Of a stretch of 9,529 nt of DNA, positions 1-6,398 are shown one piece after another. The notes under the pieces were generated by a model. The model was not told the origin of the DNA, did not search any database, and worked only from the letters and a program-made list of their open reading frames with translations. Every line of letters starts with the position of its first letter. The first letter of the stretch is position 1. Both the position numbers and the translations under genes were made by a program. Source of the stretch: Lachnospiraceae bacterium (lineage in GTDB: Bacteria > Bacillota > Clostridia > Lachnospirales > Lachnospiraceae); assembly GCA_009774395.1 (NCBI GenBank), contig VSNQ01000152.1:1-9529 (forward strand), read 5' to 3'.

Positions 1-365
1 GTATGCAGCCAGCAAATACGGTCAAACTCTGCTCTGCGAAACCACATCATTAGATAATTTTCATCAAGAACAGTATTATCTATAATCTCGAACATAAAAT
101 ACGCTGGGGAAACAAGGGCTGGTTCCACTTCCTCATATAATGCAACTGGAAGCCTTTCATCACGACCAACATGCATAGGGTTACAGGCAAATTTTCCTTT
201 TGTTATCAATTTATATTTGCTCAAATCTGTTCCAATCACATTTGCAACGGAAGGCATAAAAAATTTGTCAATATTAATCCCCATCACTTTATTCGTTACT
301 TTATCTTTATTGCGTGTATCAATCAAACGAATATAATTACCCAAAACATCATAATTCGATTTCAT
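1..365 (-). CDS. hsdS: Type I restriction-modification specificity subunit HsdS (5' part only)
   Basis: Reading leftward from an ATG at 365, an open frame of about 121 codons runs off the window edge. The translation begins MKSNYDVLGNYIRLIDTRNK and continues through features typical of a type I target recognition domain, such as INIDKFFMPS near residue 33, GKFACNPMHVGRDERLPVA in the middle, and SPAYFMFEI further on. HsdS subunits pick the bipartite DNA target and hold two HsdM subunits, and HsdR when present. The start is supported by AAGGAG at 378-373, 7 nt before the ATG. The gene overlaps the end of hsdM by 17 nt, which suggests translational coupling. Only the N-terminal part of the first recognition domain is visible, so the target sequence and the state of the rest of the gene cannot be judged. 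Confidence 0.88.
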   Translation of the reverse strand, partial: MKSNYDVLGNYIRLIDTRNKDKVTNKVMGINIDKFFMPSVANVIGTDLSKYKLITKGKFACNPMHVGRDERLPVALYEEVEPALVSPAYFMFEIIDNTVLDENYLMMWFRRAEFDRICWLH

Positions 366-1920
366 ACCCCAACTCCTTAAACACTTCTAACAAATCTGCT
401 TTCGATTTCTCCTCCTCAATCAGCAATTCCTTTAACTCCATTTGCAGCGTTTTCATCTTCGTATCAAAATCAATATTCTCATCCCGATTCACAAACTCAA
501 TATATCTGCTTGGCACAAGCGTAAATCCCTTTTCTTTTACCTCGTCAAATCCAGCAGAATAACAAAATTCTGGTATATTCTTATAGGTATCTTCATACCC
601 TATCTGCTGCCAATTATGGTACGTTTCAACCACTTTTGCCCTGTCCACCTCTGTCAATTCTATGTACTTCTTTTCATATGGACTTCCTATCTGTCGCAAA
701 TCCATAAAGAGTATTTCCTTTTCCCGATTGCGATAGTGTTTCTCTACTCCATTCATATCCACTGTACGCTCTTTTTTATTCTTATTCAGAATCCAAAGCG
801 TTACACTGATATCCGTCGTATAAAAAAGATTCCTCGGCAATATCAAAATTGCTTCCACCAAATCATTTTCAATCAATCTCTGTCTGATTTTCAACTCTGT
901 TCCATCGTCAGACAATGCGCCATTGGCAAGCAAAAAGCCTGCCACTCCGTTTTGTGACATTTTTGACACAATATTTAATATCCACCCATAATTTGCATTA
1001 CTTGTCGGTGGTACTTCATATCCATTCCATCTTGCGTCATCTGTCAGTTCATCTGCGGCACGCCATTCTTTTTGATTAAACGGCGGATTTGCCATGATAT
1101 AGTCCGCCTTCAAATCTTTATGCTGGTCATTTGTAAACGTATTCGCTGCCATTTCCCCAAGATTTGCCGATATTCCCCGAATTGCCAGATTCATCTTCGC
1201 CAATTTATAAGTAGTATTCGTATACTCCTGTCCATAAATAGAAACTTTCTTTTTGTTCCCGTGATGTGCCTCAATAAACTTTATAGACTGTACAAACATA
1301 CCCCCCGAACCGCAGCATGGGTCATATAACGTTCCGTCATAAGGCTCTATCATCTCTGCTATCAGGTTTACAATTGTTTTAGGCGTATAAAATTCACCTT
1401 TCCCCTTTCCCTCTGCAATCGCAAACTTACTTAGGAAATATTCATACATACGCCCAATAATATCGTTTTCTTTATCCTTTGTAGTGTCAATCTTATTAAT
1501 TTCATCTAACAAAGATGCAAATTTGACTGTATCAATCTGTAAACGGGAATAATAATTATCTGGCAAAGCACCTTTTAAAATAGGATTTGTTTTCTCAATT
1601 GTAAAGAGCGCTGTATCTATTTTTAAAGCAATATCATCTTGCTTGGCATTCTCCATAATATAAGTCCATCTGCTTTCCTGCGGCAAATAGAACACATTAT
1701 CTTTTGTGTAGAACGCAATATTATCCACAAATTTTTCCATACCATCTGCAATAATTCTCGCTCTCTGCGCCTCAAATTTATCATTTGCAAACTTTAGAAA
1801 AAACAAACTTAAAATTACATGTTTATATTCAGATGGTTCTACCGAACCTCTCAATTTATCCGCAGACTTCCATAGAGCTTCCTCCATAGGAATTTCTTTC
1901 GCCTTTGCTTTTGCTGCCAC
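349..1920 (-). CDS. hsdM: Type I restriction-modification DNA adenine methyltransferase subunit HsdM
   Basis: This encodes 523 aa if translation starts at the GTG at 1920, which has GAGGAGG at 1935-1929 eight nt upstream. A longer in-frame reading from 2016 would lie over the upstream regulator gene and begins with residues unlike the family. The N-terminal HsdM helical domain is seen in LWKSADKLRGSVEPSEYKH (about residues 17-35). The methylase domain follows with GEFYTP (175-180), the AdoMet-binding DPCCGSGG (200-207) and the catalytic NPPF (278-281), as expected for N6-adenine methylation. Length is normal for HsdM and no lesion is visible. The enzyme methylates the target chosen by HsdS and protects host DNA from HsdR cleavage. 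It sits 13 nt after the regulator gene and overlaps hsdS, so all three are probably one transcript. hsdR is not in view. Confidence 0.95.
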   Translation of the reverse strand: MAAKAKAKEIPMEEALWKSADKLRGSVEPSEYKHVILSLFFLKFANDKFEAQRARIIADGMEKFVDNIAFYTKDNVFYLPQESRWTYIMENAKQDDIALKIDTALFTIEKTNPILKGALPDNYYSRLQIDTVKFASLLDEINKIDTTKDKENDIIGRMYEYFLSKFAIAEGKGKGEFYTPKTIVNLIAEMIEPYDGTLYDPCCGSGGMFVQSIKFIEAHHGNKKKVSIYGQEYTNTTYKLAKMNLAIRGISANLGEMAANTFTNDQHKDLKADYIMANPPFNQKEWRAADELTDDARWNGYEVPPTSNANYGWILNIVSKMSQNGVAGFLLANGALSDDGTELKIRQRLIENDLVEAILILPRNLFYTTDISVTLWILNKNKKERTVDMNGVEKHYRNREKEILFMDLRQIGSPYEKKYIELTEVDRAKVVETYHNWQQIGYEDTYKNIPEFCYSAGFDEVKEKGFTLVPSRYIEFVNRDENIDFDTKMKTLQMELKELLIEEEKSKADLLEVFKELGYEIEL

Positions 1921-1933
1921 TCCTGTATCCTCC

Positions 1934-2137
1934 TCAATCTTTTGAAAATTCCAAAATATCGTCAACACCGCATTCAAGCACATCACAAATTTTTGCAATC
2001 GTTTCCATAGAAACAAACTCGTCTTTGTTGAGCCTTGTAATGATATTTCCGCTTATCTGCGCTCTCTTTTGAAGTTCCGAATTTTTCATTTTTTTATCAA
2101 TCATTAATTTCCACAAACGATTATAACTTACTTTCAT
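1934..2137 (-). CDS. Small Cro/C1-type helix-turn-helix regulator at the head of the hsd operon
   Basis: This 67-aa protein consists almost entirely of an XRE-type helix-turn-helix domain: a first helix around YNRLWKLMIDKKM, then NSELQKRAQISGNIITRLNK as the turn and recognition helix (about residues 19-38), then SMETIAKICDVLECGVDDIL as the closing helices. It resembles the small YozG-like regulators. The ATG at 2137 is preceded by GGAGGG at a spacing of 9 nt. It is the first gene behind a good promoter (-10 at 2171-2166) and ends 13 nt before the hsdM start. This position suggests that it controls the operon, as controller proteins do in many restriction systems. That role is an inference from context, since no operator could be identified with confidence. 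A plasmid or phage repressor recruited to the locus is the alternative. Confidence 0.85.
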   Translation of the reverse strand: MKVSYNRLWKLMIDKKMKNSELQKRAQISGNIITRLNKDEFVSMETIAKICDVLECGVDDILEFSKD

Positions 2138-2165
2138 TCGCTGTTTCCCTCCAAATATATTTTAC

Positions 2166-2194
2166 ATTATATCACTATATCGTTGTGTTTTCCA
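2166..2194 (-). promoter_or_regulatory. Promoter of the xre-hsdM-hsdS operon
   Basis: Read on the minus strand, TATAAT at 2171-2166 is a perfect -10 box, preceded by TG one base earlier (extended -10). With a 17-nt spacer the -35 is TGGAAA (2194-2189), matching four of six consensus bases. The RBS and ATG of the regulator follow about 30 nt downstream. The motif ATAT-AGTG-ATAT overlaps the -10 and is a small dyad that could serve as an operator, but this is weak. Confidence 0.7.
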
Positions 2195-2231
2195 CTGTTT
2201 TTATGTTATTTATCACATTTTTCTTGTAATA

Positions 2232-2258
2232 AAAGAGCATGACCAACGCACGCTCTTT
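2232..2258 (-). terminator. Hairpin terminator between the relaxase remnant and the hsd operon
   Basis: A 10-bp stem (2258-2249 with 2241-2232) encloses a 7-nt loop. Read on the minus strand all ten pairs form, with one G-U; on the plus strand that pair becomes an A-C mismatch. This favours function on the minus strand, about 50 nt after the stop of the relaxase remnant. The T-tract is short (CTTTT, then ATTAC), so efficiency is probably moderate. Confidence 0.55.
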
Positions 2259-2307
2259 CCTCTTCACCATCTGTTTCACCAATAAATCAAATATTTATCC
2301 ATAAAAT

Positions 2308-3124
2308 CTACAATTCCTGTTTCCACTGAATCTTCTCTCTTGTAACTGCCTGCTGTTTGTTTTTTCGCTGTTGGTTGTACTCTGAAGCATCCGTTTTGGC
2401 TTCCTTTAACTTCTGCTTCATTGTCTGTGGTGCAAGTGATTTTACAAATTCCACAAATGCCTCTCCCAGTCCCCTTGATGCTACAAACCGTTTTAATTTT
2501 TCGACTTGCTCAGTAAGCGTATCTATCTTCCGCTCCAAGCCAGAAATTTTCTTCTCATACTTTTCCAAGAGATGATTTCTTGATACTGCCTTGCTGAAAG
2601 CATCCAGTATTTTATTCCAGTCACTTTTCTTTACTTTAACATATTCCTCGCTACCGAAAAGACTTGTCACTGGAACAACAATACTTTTCATATTTTTTGT
2701 TTCTGCCGCTACTTCCTTTGAAATCATTTTAAAAGTTTCTGCTCTTAAATCATGTTTCAAAAGCACTTCCTTCGCCGCTTTTTCTTTCACTTCCGCTTCC
2801 TCAATCTGCTCTGTGAGTTTCTGTGCCTGTAAAACCAGCTCATTGTTTTTCTCCTCCATTTCCTGCACCTGTCCGCAAAGTTCCGATGTTTTCTGTGCAA
2901 GATCATCATTCTGCTGTTCGAAAATTTCGTTCTGCCTATCCAGTGCCACAGCCTGCTGTTCCAGTTTCTCCACTTCACACATAGCCGCCTTATATTCCGG
3001 CAGTGACAGATTACCCCTCTGTACACCGAGGACTTCTATCTCAATCCCATGCTCCCTGCACAGTTCTGTCAGATATTCCCTCTCCCGTTCCTGCCATGCA
3101 ACGGTTTCATTCTGTTTTCTGCTG
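2308..3124 (-). pseudogene. C-terminal remnant of a MobV/Pre-type plasmid mobilization relaxase
   Basis: The open frame extends from 3198 to a TAG at 2308, but only the part after about 3124 looks like a relaxase. From SRKQNETVAWQEREREYL onward it follows the region after the catalytic domain in MobV/Pre relaxases, including LTELCREHGIEIEVLGVQRG and SLPEYKAAM. A long heptad-like coiled coil rich in E, Q, K and L follows for about 200 residues. The N-terminal catalytic domain, with its metal-binding histidines and nicking residues, is entirely absent. The first 25 or so residues of the frame (MQLWINRIHG...) are an out-of-frame reading of integrase DNA. Such relaxases nick oriT and transfer plasmids or integrative mobilizable elements; this fragment cannot. 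No RBS is evident before 3198. A coiled-coil product could still be made, but I regard it as debris. Confidence 0.8.
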
Positions 3125-3514
3125 ACCGCCCAGACGCATCCCCGTCCAGAATAAAATCTGAAATACAACCCATGAATCCTGTTTATCCATAATTGCATCC
3201 GAAAACCTCTGAAATTCCTCTAAAGTCCAGTATGGTCTTTCATCCGCCTTGCTCTTTCCCATACTTCCTGCTTTCCGGCATGGATTGGAGCGCAAATCAT
3301 AAAAATTAACAGCATAATTTAAAATCGCGCTGAGCTGGTTATGTATGGTTTTCAAATAAGTAGGCTTAAAGCCTTTTTCCATCATTTCACCCTGCCACTT
3401 TCTTATCATAGGCGCAGTGGTTTCATTGATTGGTGTTTTGCCAAAGTAAGGCAAGACTTTATCATTCATCCATACTCTTTCTGTTTCATGGTAGTTTTCC
3501 GCAGGCGCTTTTCC
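3125..3514 (-). pseudogene. Tyrosine recombinase (integrase) remnant lacking both ends
   Basis: Integrase-like sequence in one frame begins after a TAA at 3517-3515, runs through ENYHETERVWMNDKVLPYFG, and continues past the ATG at 3469 to about 3131. It contains most of the SAM-like core-binding domain (KVLPYFGKTPINETTAPMI, then MMEKGFKPTYLKTIHNQLSA). The start of the catalytic domain is also present, ending in LFWTGMRLG with the first catalytic arginine. Right after RLG the family would continue into the rest of the catalytic domain with the HxxR box and nucleophilic tyrosine. Instead the frame reads GQQKTE and stops at 3107, in DNA that belongs to the relaxase in another frame. The N-terminal arm-binding domain is missing too. 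The enzyme would have integrated and excised a mobile element, but it is inactive here. Confidence 0.82.
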
Positions 3515-3515
3515 T

Positions 3516-3683
3516 TATATTGAGCGTTTTACCAAACCGTCTTGGACGCGTGAACAGATTTACCTTTCCGAAATTTTCAAGCAGTGTCTTAATCAATCCA
3601 GTTTTATCAACATAATAATATTTTCCTGTTCATATTTCCTTAAAGTTCTCAATTCCCATAGGAAGCATTACTTTTCCTGACAT
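3516..3683 (-). pseudogene. N-terminal remnant of an AAA-ATPase-like protein (PF09820-type)
   Basis: From an ATG at 3683 with AGAGGTAGGGG just upstream, the translation reads MSGKVMLPMGIENFKEI, then an in-frame TGA at 3632-3630. It resumes as TGKYYYVDKTGLIKTLLENF and NLFTRPRRFGKTLNI. This is the hallmark start of the widespread AAA-ATPase-like family, whose Walker A appears as RPRRFGK(S/T)LN and which usually carries a PD-(D/E)XK nuclease-like C-terminus. Its function is not established. About 56 codons survive from a protein usually near 500 aa. Homology ends near 3516, where the integrase remnant begins in another frame. The TGA most simply arises from an arginine CGA codon. The gene is doubly dead: an internal stop and loss of most of the protein. 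Confidence 0.78.
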
Positions 3684-3689
3684 CCCCTA

Positions 3690-4190
3690 CCTCTTTTCCG
3701 AAAAATAATAATCGCTTAACTTTTTGTACAGTATAGCATATATCCTACATTCTGAACATCTATTTCATCAAAATATGCATTTCATTCTTACGAACTTATT
3801 GCAATTCACACACGTCAGTGTTTAACAACTTATATATTGAAGTATGCATTATAACAGATTTTGCACACACAATGCGAAAAGAAATCGCTAAAACTTTTGC
3901 ATTTTTGGCGGATAATTCCTGCTACTTTGACGTAGGTGTATAAAATAACAACTACAACATTATTTCCATTCTTATACAATAATTTTATAGACTTTTTGTC
4001 GATTCTTTGCTAAGGAACTGTCAAAAAACAACTTGTTAATTTGACAGTTCCTAAATTTACAGAATACTTATATTCATCCCAATGGCACCGTTGGCAGGAA
4101 AAATTACAGGAAACTGGCACTTTCTATTAATCTTATCGGAAGCGCCGAAGAACACGAAAAAGCAATTACTGTAAAAAAGCGCAAAACAGA
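3690..4190. other. Gene-poor AT-rich gap with repeat structures and no intact gene
   Basis: No frame here looks like an intact gene. Short open stretches such as 23 codons from the ATG at 3872 lack a ribosome binding site and match nothing I recognise. The interval holds a perfect 13-bp inverted repeat (4013-4052), an imperfect hairpin at about 3871-3904 (AATGC-g-AAAAG with CTTTTGCATT), and an orphan plus-strand frame ending at 4224. The minus-strand box TATACT near 3734-3739 could be a relic promoter of the AAA-ATPase gene, but its -35 is poor. Confidence 0.6.
4013..4052. repeat. Perfect 13-bp inverted repeat with a 14-nt loop
   Basis: AGGAACTGTCAAA at 4013-4025 is exactly reverse-complementary to TTTGACAGTTCCT at 4040-4052. 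The loop itself can form a short AACA/TGTT hairpin. No T-tract follows on either strand, so it does not look like an intrinsic terminator. It may be a short palindromic repeat or the relic of a transposon end. Its location beside mobile-element debris fits the latter but does not prove it. Confidence 0.7.
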
Positions 4191-4224
4191 AAATAAAAAA
4201 TATGCCCCTTTCCTAACACTTTAA
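4045..4224 (+). other. Orphan 59-codon open frame without a start, possible gene-end remnant
   Basis: After a TGA at 4042-4044 inside the inverted repeat, a plus-strand frame stays open to a TAA at 4222-4224. It includes YIHPNGTVGRKNYRKLALSI and GSAEEHEKAITVKKRKT, a composition that looks protein-like and basic. There is no ATG, GTG or TTG with a ribosome binding site near the beginning. I do not recognise the family. It could be the C-terminal end of a gene cut off at the inverted repeat, or a chance open frame of modest length. The stop lies in the loop of the following terminator. Confidence 0.2.
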
Positions 4225-4249
4225 AATAGGAAATAAGGGCATATTTTTT
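4195..4249. terminator. Strong bidirectional terminator after degV
   Basis: AAAAAATATGCCC (4195-4207) pairs with GGGCATATTTTTT (4237-4249). Inside, TTTCCTA (4209-4215) pairs with TAGGAAA (4227-4233), separated by a small internal loop. An A-run on one side and a T-run on the other allow it to terminate on both strands. It lies 16 nt after the degV stop, so it most likely ends the degV transcript. Confidence 0.9.
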
Positions 4250-4265
4250 TACTGTAAAAAACTCA

Positions 4266-5162
4266 CTATGCTTTCTTTATAATCCCAAATCCCAACGGAT
4301 AAGGGCCTGTATGGACACTAATTGTTGCACCAATCTGATATATTGGCAGATCCTGCGCAGTAATAGAATATCCGTTTGCATTTAAAAACGCCACTGCACC
4401 ATCCCGAAACGTTTCTGCCTCCTGTTTGTCATATCCAAATCCCACTGTAAGACTATAGTCTTTACAATCTGCACCAAGTTCTCTAAGATATTGCAGCAAC
4501 AGCTCATATACTTTATCAATTGACTTTTTGCGGCTTCTTGCAATACCTGATGGGAAAATTTCCCCCTCTTTTAGCGTAATAATCGGGCGGATTCCCAATA
4601 CCGATCCCGCTAGTCCTGCAAGCTTGCCGATTCTGCCGCCATGTTTTAAATAGTCGATATTACCTACAGTAAAGAAAATCCGTCCACTGCTTTTAATTGT
4701 TTCTAATTTCTCAACACATTCCTGATAGGATACCCCCGCCTTGCATAGCTTCGCCGCTTCCAGCACATACAATCCCTGCAGCACCGTATCCACGGTAGAG
4801 TCGATTACGGTGATTTCAGCGTCTGGAATACTCTCTTTTACAAGTTCTTTCGCGTTTTGCGCCGACTGCAGCGAGCCACTGAACTTTGTTGTAATACAAA
4901 TGCAGATCACCGCTGTTTTCTCCTTGACTATCGGCGTAAATACATCCACATAATCCTGAACAGAAGGCATCGACGATTTCGGAAACGTTGTCGGATCTGC
5001 AACCATTTTCTCATAAAATGTTCGAATGGGGATTTCTACAATCTCTTTTTCATAAGTTTCACTGTCAAAAGAAACATAAAACGGCACCACCGTAATATCT
5101 TTCTCCAAACAAAGCTGCGGCGGCAGGTCACAAGAGCCATCCGTTACAATTTTATACTTCAT
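4266..5162 (-). CDS. DegV family fatty-acid-binding protein (FakB-like)
   Basis: A 298-aa protein of normal DegV length. Near the N-terminus is KIVTDGSCDLP (4-14). KSSMPS (62-67) stands where FakB proteins have TSQPS, and TTKFSGSLQSA (91-101) contains the loop that contacts the bound lipid carboxylate. DSTVDTVLQGL (121-131), HGGRIGKLAG (174-183) and HTGPYPLGFGI (284-294) complete the signature. DegV/FakB proteins bind a fatty acid and present it to the kinase FakA for phosphorylation and entry into phospholipid synthesis. No fakA is in this window, and many clostridial DegV copies have untested ligands. I chose the ATG at 5162 because AGAGG lies 10 nt upstream; an in-frame GTG at 5171 has that motif too close. 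It follows the LacI-type gene on the same strand after 126 nt with no clear promoter, so co-transcription is possible. Confidence 0.93.
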   Translation of the reverse strand: MKYKIVTDGSCDLPPQLCLEKDITVVPFYVSFDSETYEKEIVEIPIRTFYEKMVADPTTFPKSSMPSVQDYVDVFTPIVKEKTAVICICITTKFSGSLQSAQNAKELVKESIPDAEITVIDSTVDTVLQGLYVLEAAKLCKAGVSYQECVEKLETIKSSGRIFFTVGNIDYLKHGGRIGKLAGLAGSVLGIRPIITLKEGEIFPSGIARSRKKSIDKVYELLLQYLRELGADCKDYSLTVGFGYDKQEAETFRDGAVAFLNANGYSITAQDLPIYQIGATISVHTGPYPLGFGIIKKA

Positions 5163-5209
5163 TCCACACACGCCTCTTTTCTTCCAACTACTTGATTCTT
5201 TCTCTACTC

Positions 5210-5299
5210 ACGAACGATTAGATTTTCCTTTCTGTACAGCACGTATTGCCCGCTTATGCAATATGGGCTGTGCAGAAATTGGAAAATCTTAACGGTCGT
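5210..5299. repeat. 90-nt near-perfect palindrome between the LacI-type gene and degV
   Basis: The outer arms 5210-5228 and 5281-5299 match as reverse complements at 16 of 19 positions, including a perfect GATTTTCC/GGAAAATC block. The inner arms 5232-5249 and 5258-5275 match at 15 of 18, with two of the remaining pairs being G-U if read on the plus strand. TTT at 5229-5231 can pair with AAA at 5276-5278. The loop is 5250-5257. The whole unit can fold into a stem of about 40 bp. It includes the stop codon and last codons of the LacI-type gene. No T-tract follows, so it is not a standard terminator. It could be a short mobile palindromic repeat (MITE or REP type) or an RNA processing or stability element. 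Confidence 0.8.
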
Positions 5300-6326
5300 T
5301 AGTATAATTCTCTTCAATTTTCGGATAGGTTGCAATCGTTGTAAAGGAAACATCCATTGTAGGGTCTTTCACTCTGTCCATCACGGATTTCACAAGGCGC
5401 TTGCCAAGTTCCTCCATTCGTACCTCCACGGTCAGAATATCCCGCTTAAAGAAATCCGGCTCAATTGTATTGTTAAAGCCAGTAATCACTGTTTTACGCG
5501 CCGCTAACGGGTCTTTCTGCAGCAGTGCCAGCGCAACATTCTTTGCCACGTCGTCATCTTCGCAGATAATCGCATCCGGAACATACATCATCTGATTCAT
5601 TGCTTCTTCTACCATTGCATAGCTAAAGTTGATATGGTTCGCTGGATGCGTAAACTGCATTTTCTCGTCAACCCCAATATAATTCTGGTTGCAGGCGTTT
5701 AGATATCCGAGATATCTCGCCTGTATCATACGTGATCCTTCCGCATAGCCAATATATGCGAGTTTGGTACAACCCTTGTTTTTTATAATATAGCTGGTCA
5801 TCCTGTTCATTGCATAAAAACCGTCCACGCTGACCACATCGCCGAGATTAATATACTCTTGTGCGTTTACCGGACTATTAAAAAACGTCATAGGCAGCCC
5901 CGCCTTGCTTACGCCTTTGACAAACTGTATGGGAAATAAGCTTAGAAAAATAATCCCTTTTACGTCATCAGCAATTAATTTCAGTACGCCCTCTCCGTTT
6001 TTATCATCCTCATCTACCACATGAAGCTGCATACGGCAATCCTCCGTATTGACTGCAACACTGATACCAGCGAGTGTCCGGTTCCAGAACGTTGACTGCC
6101 AGTGATTAAAAAGCACAAGGATTGTCCCCCTGTTATTTTTATGGTAGACAGATTTCACCTCCTGCAGCAGATTTTCGTCCAGCTTCGCATAACCCATCTG
6201 CCATGCTTTCTGTACAACTGCCTGCTTTGTCGACGGCGACACAAATCCGCCATTTAACGCCTTTGCCACAGTATTACGGCTAAGACCCAATTCCATTGCG
6301 ATATCTTGTATAGTTACTTTCTTCAT
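5289..6326 (-). CDS. LacI-family transcriptional regulator
   Basis: A 345-aa protein of standard LacI-family length. The DNA-binding head is VTIQDIAMELGLSRNTVAKA (residues 4-23) followed by the hinge-like KQAVVQKAWQMGYAKLDE. The recognition segment has LSRNTVAKALNG, where most relatives have VSxxTVSRxLNG. The remainder resembles a periplasmic-binding-protein-type effector domain, with VKGIIFLSLFP, GDVVSVDGFYAMNRMTSYI and PDAIICEDDDVAKNVALALL in the expected order. The ligand cannot be predicted, since no sugar transport or catabolic gene is nearby. The ATG at 6326 has GGGGAA upstream. A consensus promoter lies at 6362-6390, and a small dyad TTAC-TTG-GTAA at 6342-6352 just past the start site would suit autoregulation (inference). 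The 3' end lies inside the 90-nt palindrome. degV is the next gene downstream. Confidence 0.93.
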   Translation of the reverse strand: MKKVTIQDIAMELGLSRNTVAKALNGGFVSPSTKQAVVQKAWQMGYAKLDENLLQEVKSVYHKNNRGTILVLFNHWQSTFWNRTLAGISVAVNTEDCRMQLHVVDEDDKNGEGVLKLIADDVKGIIFLSLFPIQFVKGVSKAGLPMTFFNSPVNAQEYINLGDVVSVDGFYAMNRMTSYIIKNKGCTKLAYIGYAEGSRMIQARYLGYLNACNQNYIGVDEKMQFTHPANHINFSYAMVEEAMNQMMYVPDAIICEDDDVAKNVALALLQKDPLAARKTVITGFNNTIEPDFFKRDILTVEVRMEELGKRLVKSVMDRVKDPTMDVSFTTIATYPKIEENYTNDR

Positions 6327-6361
6327 TTGGTTCCCCTTTTCTTACTTGGTAAATATGTTAT

Positions 6362-6390
6362 AGTATAGTATTTTAATATTTTATTGTCAA
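6362..6390 (-). promoter_or_regulatory. Consensus sigma-A promoter of the LacI-family gene
   Basis: On the minus strand, a perfect -35 TTGACA (6390-6385), a 17-nt AT-rich spacer and TATACT (6367-6362) lie about 35 nt before the ATG at 6326. It begins only 8 nt after the stop of the Nudix gene, so the regulator has its own promoter even though the genes point the same way. Confidence 0.88.
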
Positions 6391-6398
6391 ATATTATT

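Noticed and set aside
442..957. A 171-codon plus-strand frame opposite hsdM
   Set aside because: Antisense shadow of a well-supported gene, with no ribosome binding site and no recognisable motif.
1921..2016. Longer start for hsdM at 2016
   Set aside because: These codons overlap the xre gene and do not resemble HsdM; the GTG at 1920 has a strong ribosome binding site.
2591..3154. A 187-codon plus-strand frame rich in serine, cysteine and phenylalanine
   Set aside because: It is the antisense reading of the relaxase coiled coil; its biased composition follows from the Glu/Lys/Gln codons on the other strand.
3872..3943. A 23-codon plus-strand frame starting MRKEIAKTFAFL
   Set aside because: No ribosome binding site, very short, no recognised family; kept only as a note within the gap.
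3690..4260. CRISPR array, tRNA or riboswitch in the largest gap
   Set aside because: No regularly spaced direct repeats, no cloverleaf, and no recognisable riboswitch core were seen on reading either strand.
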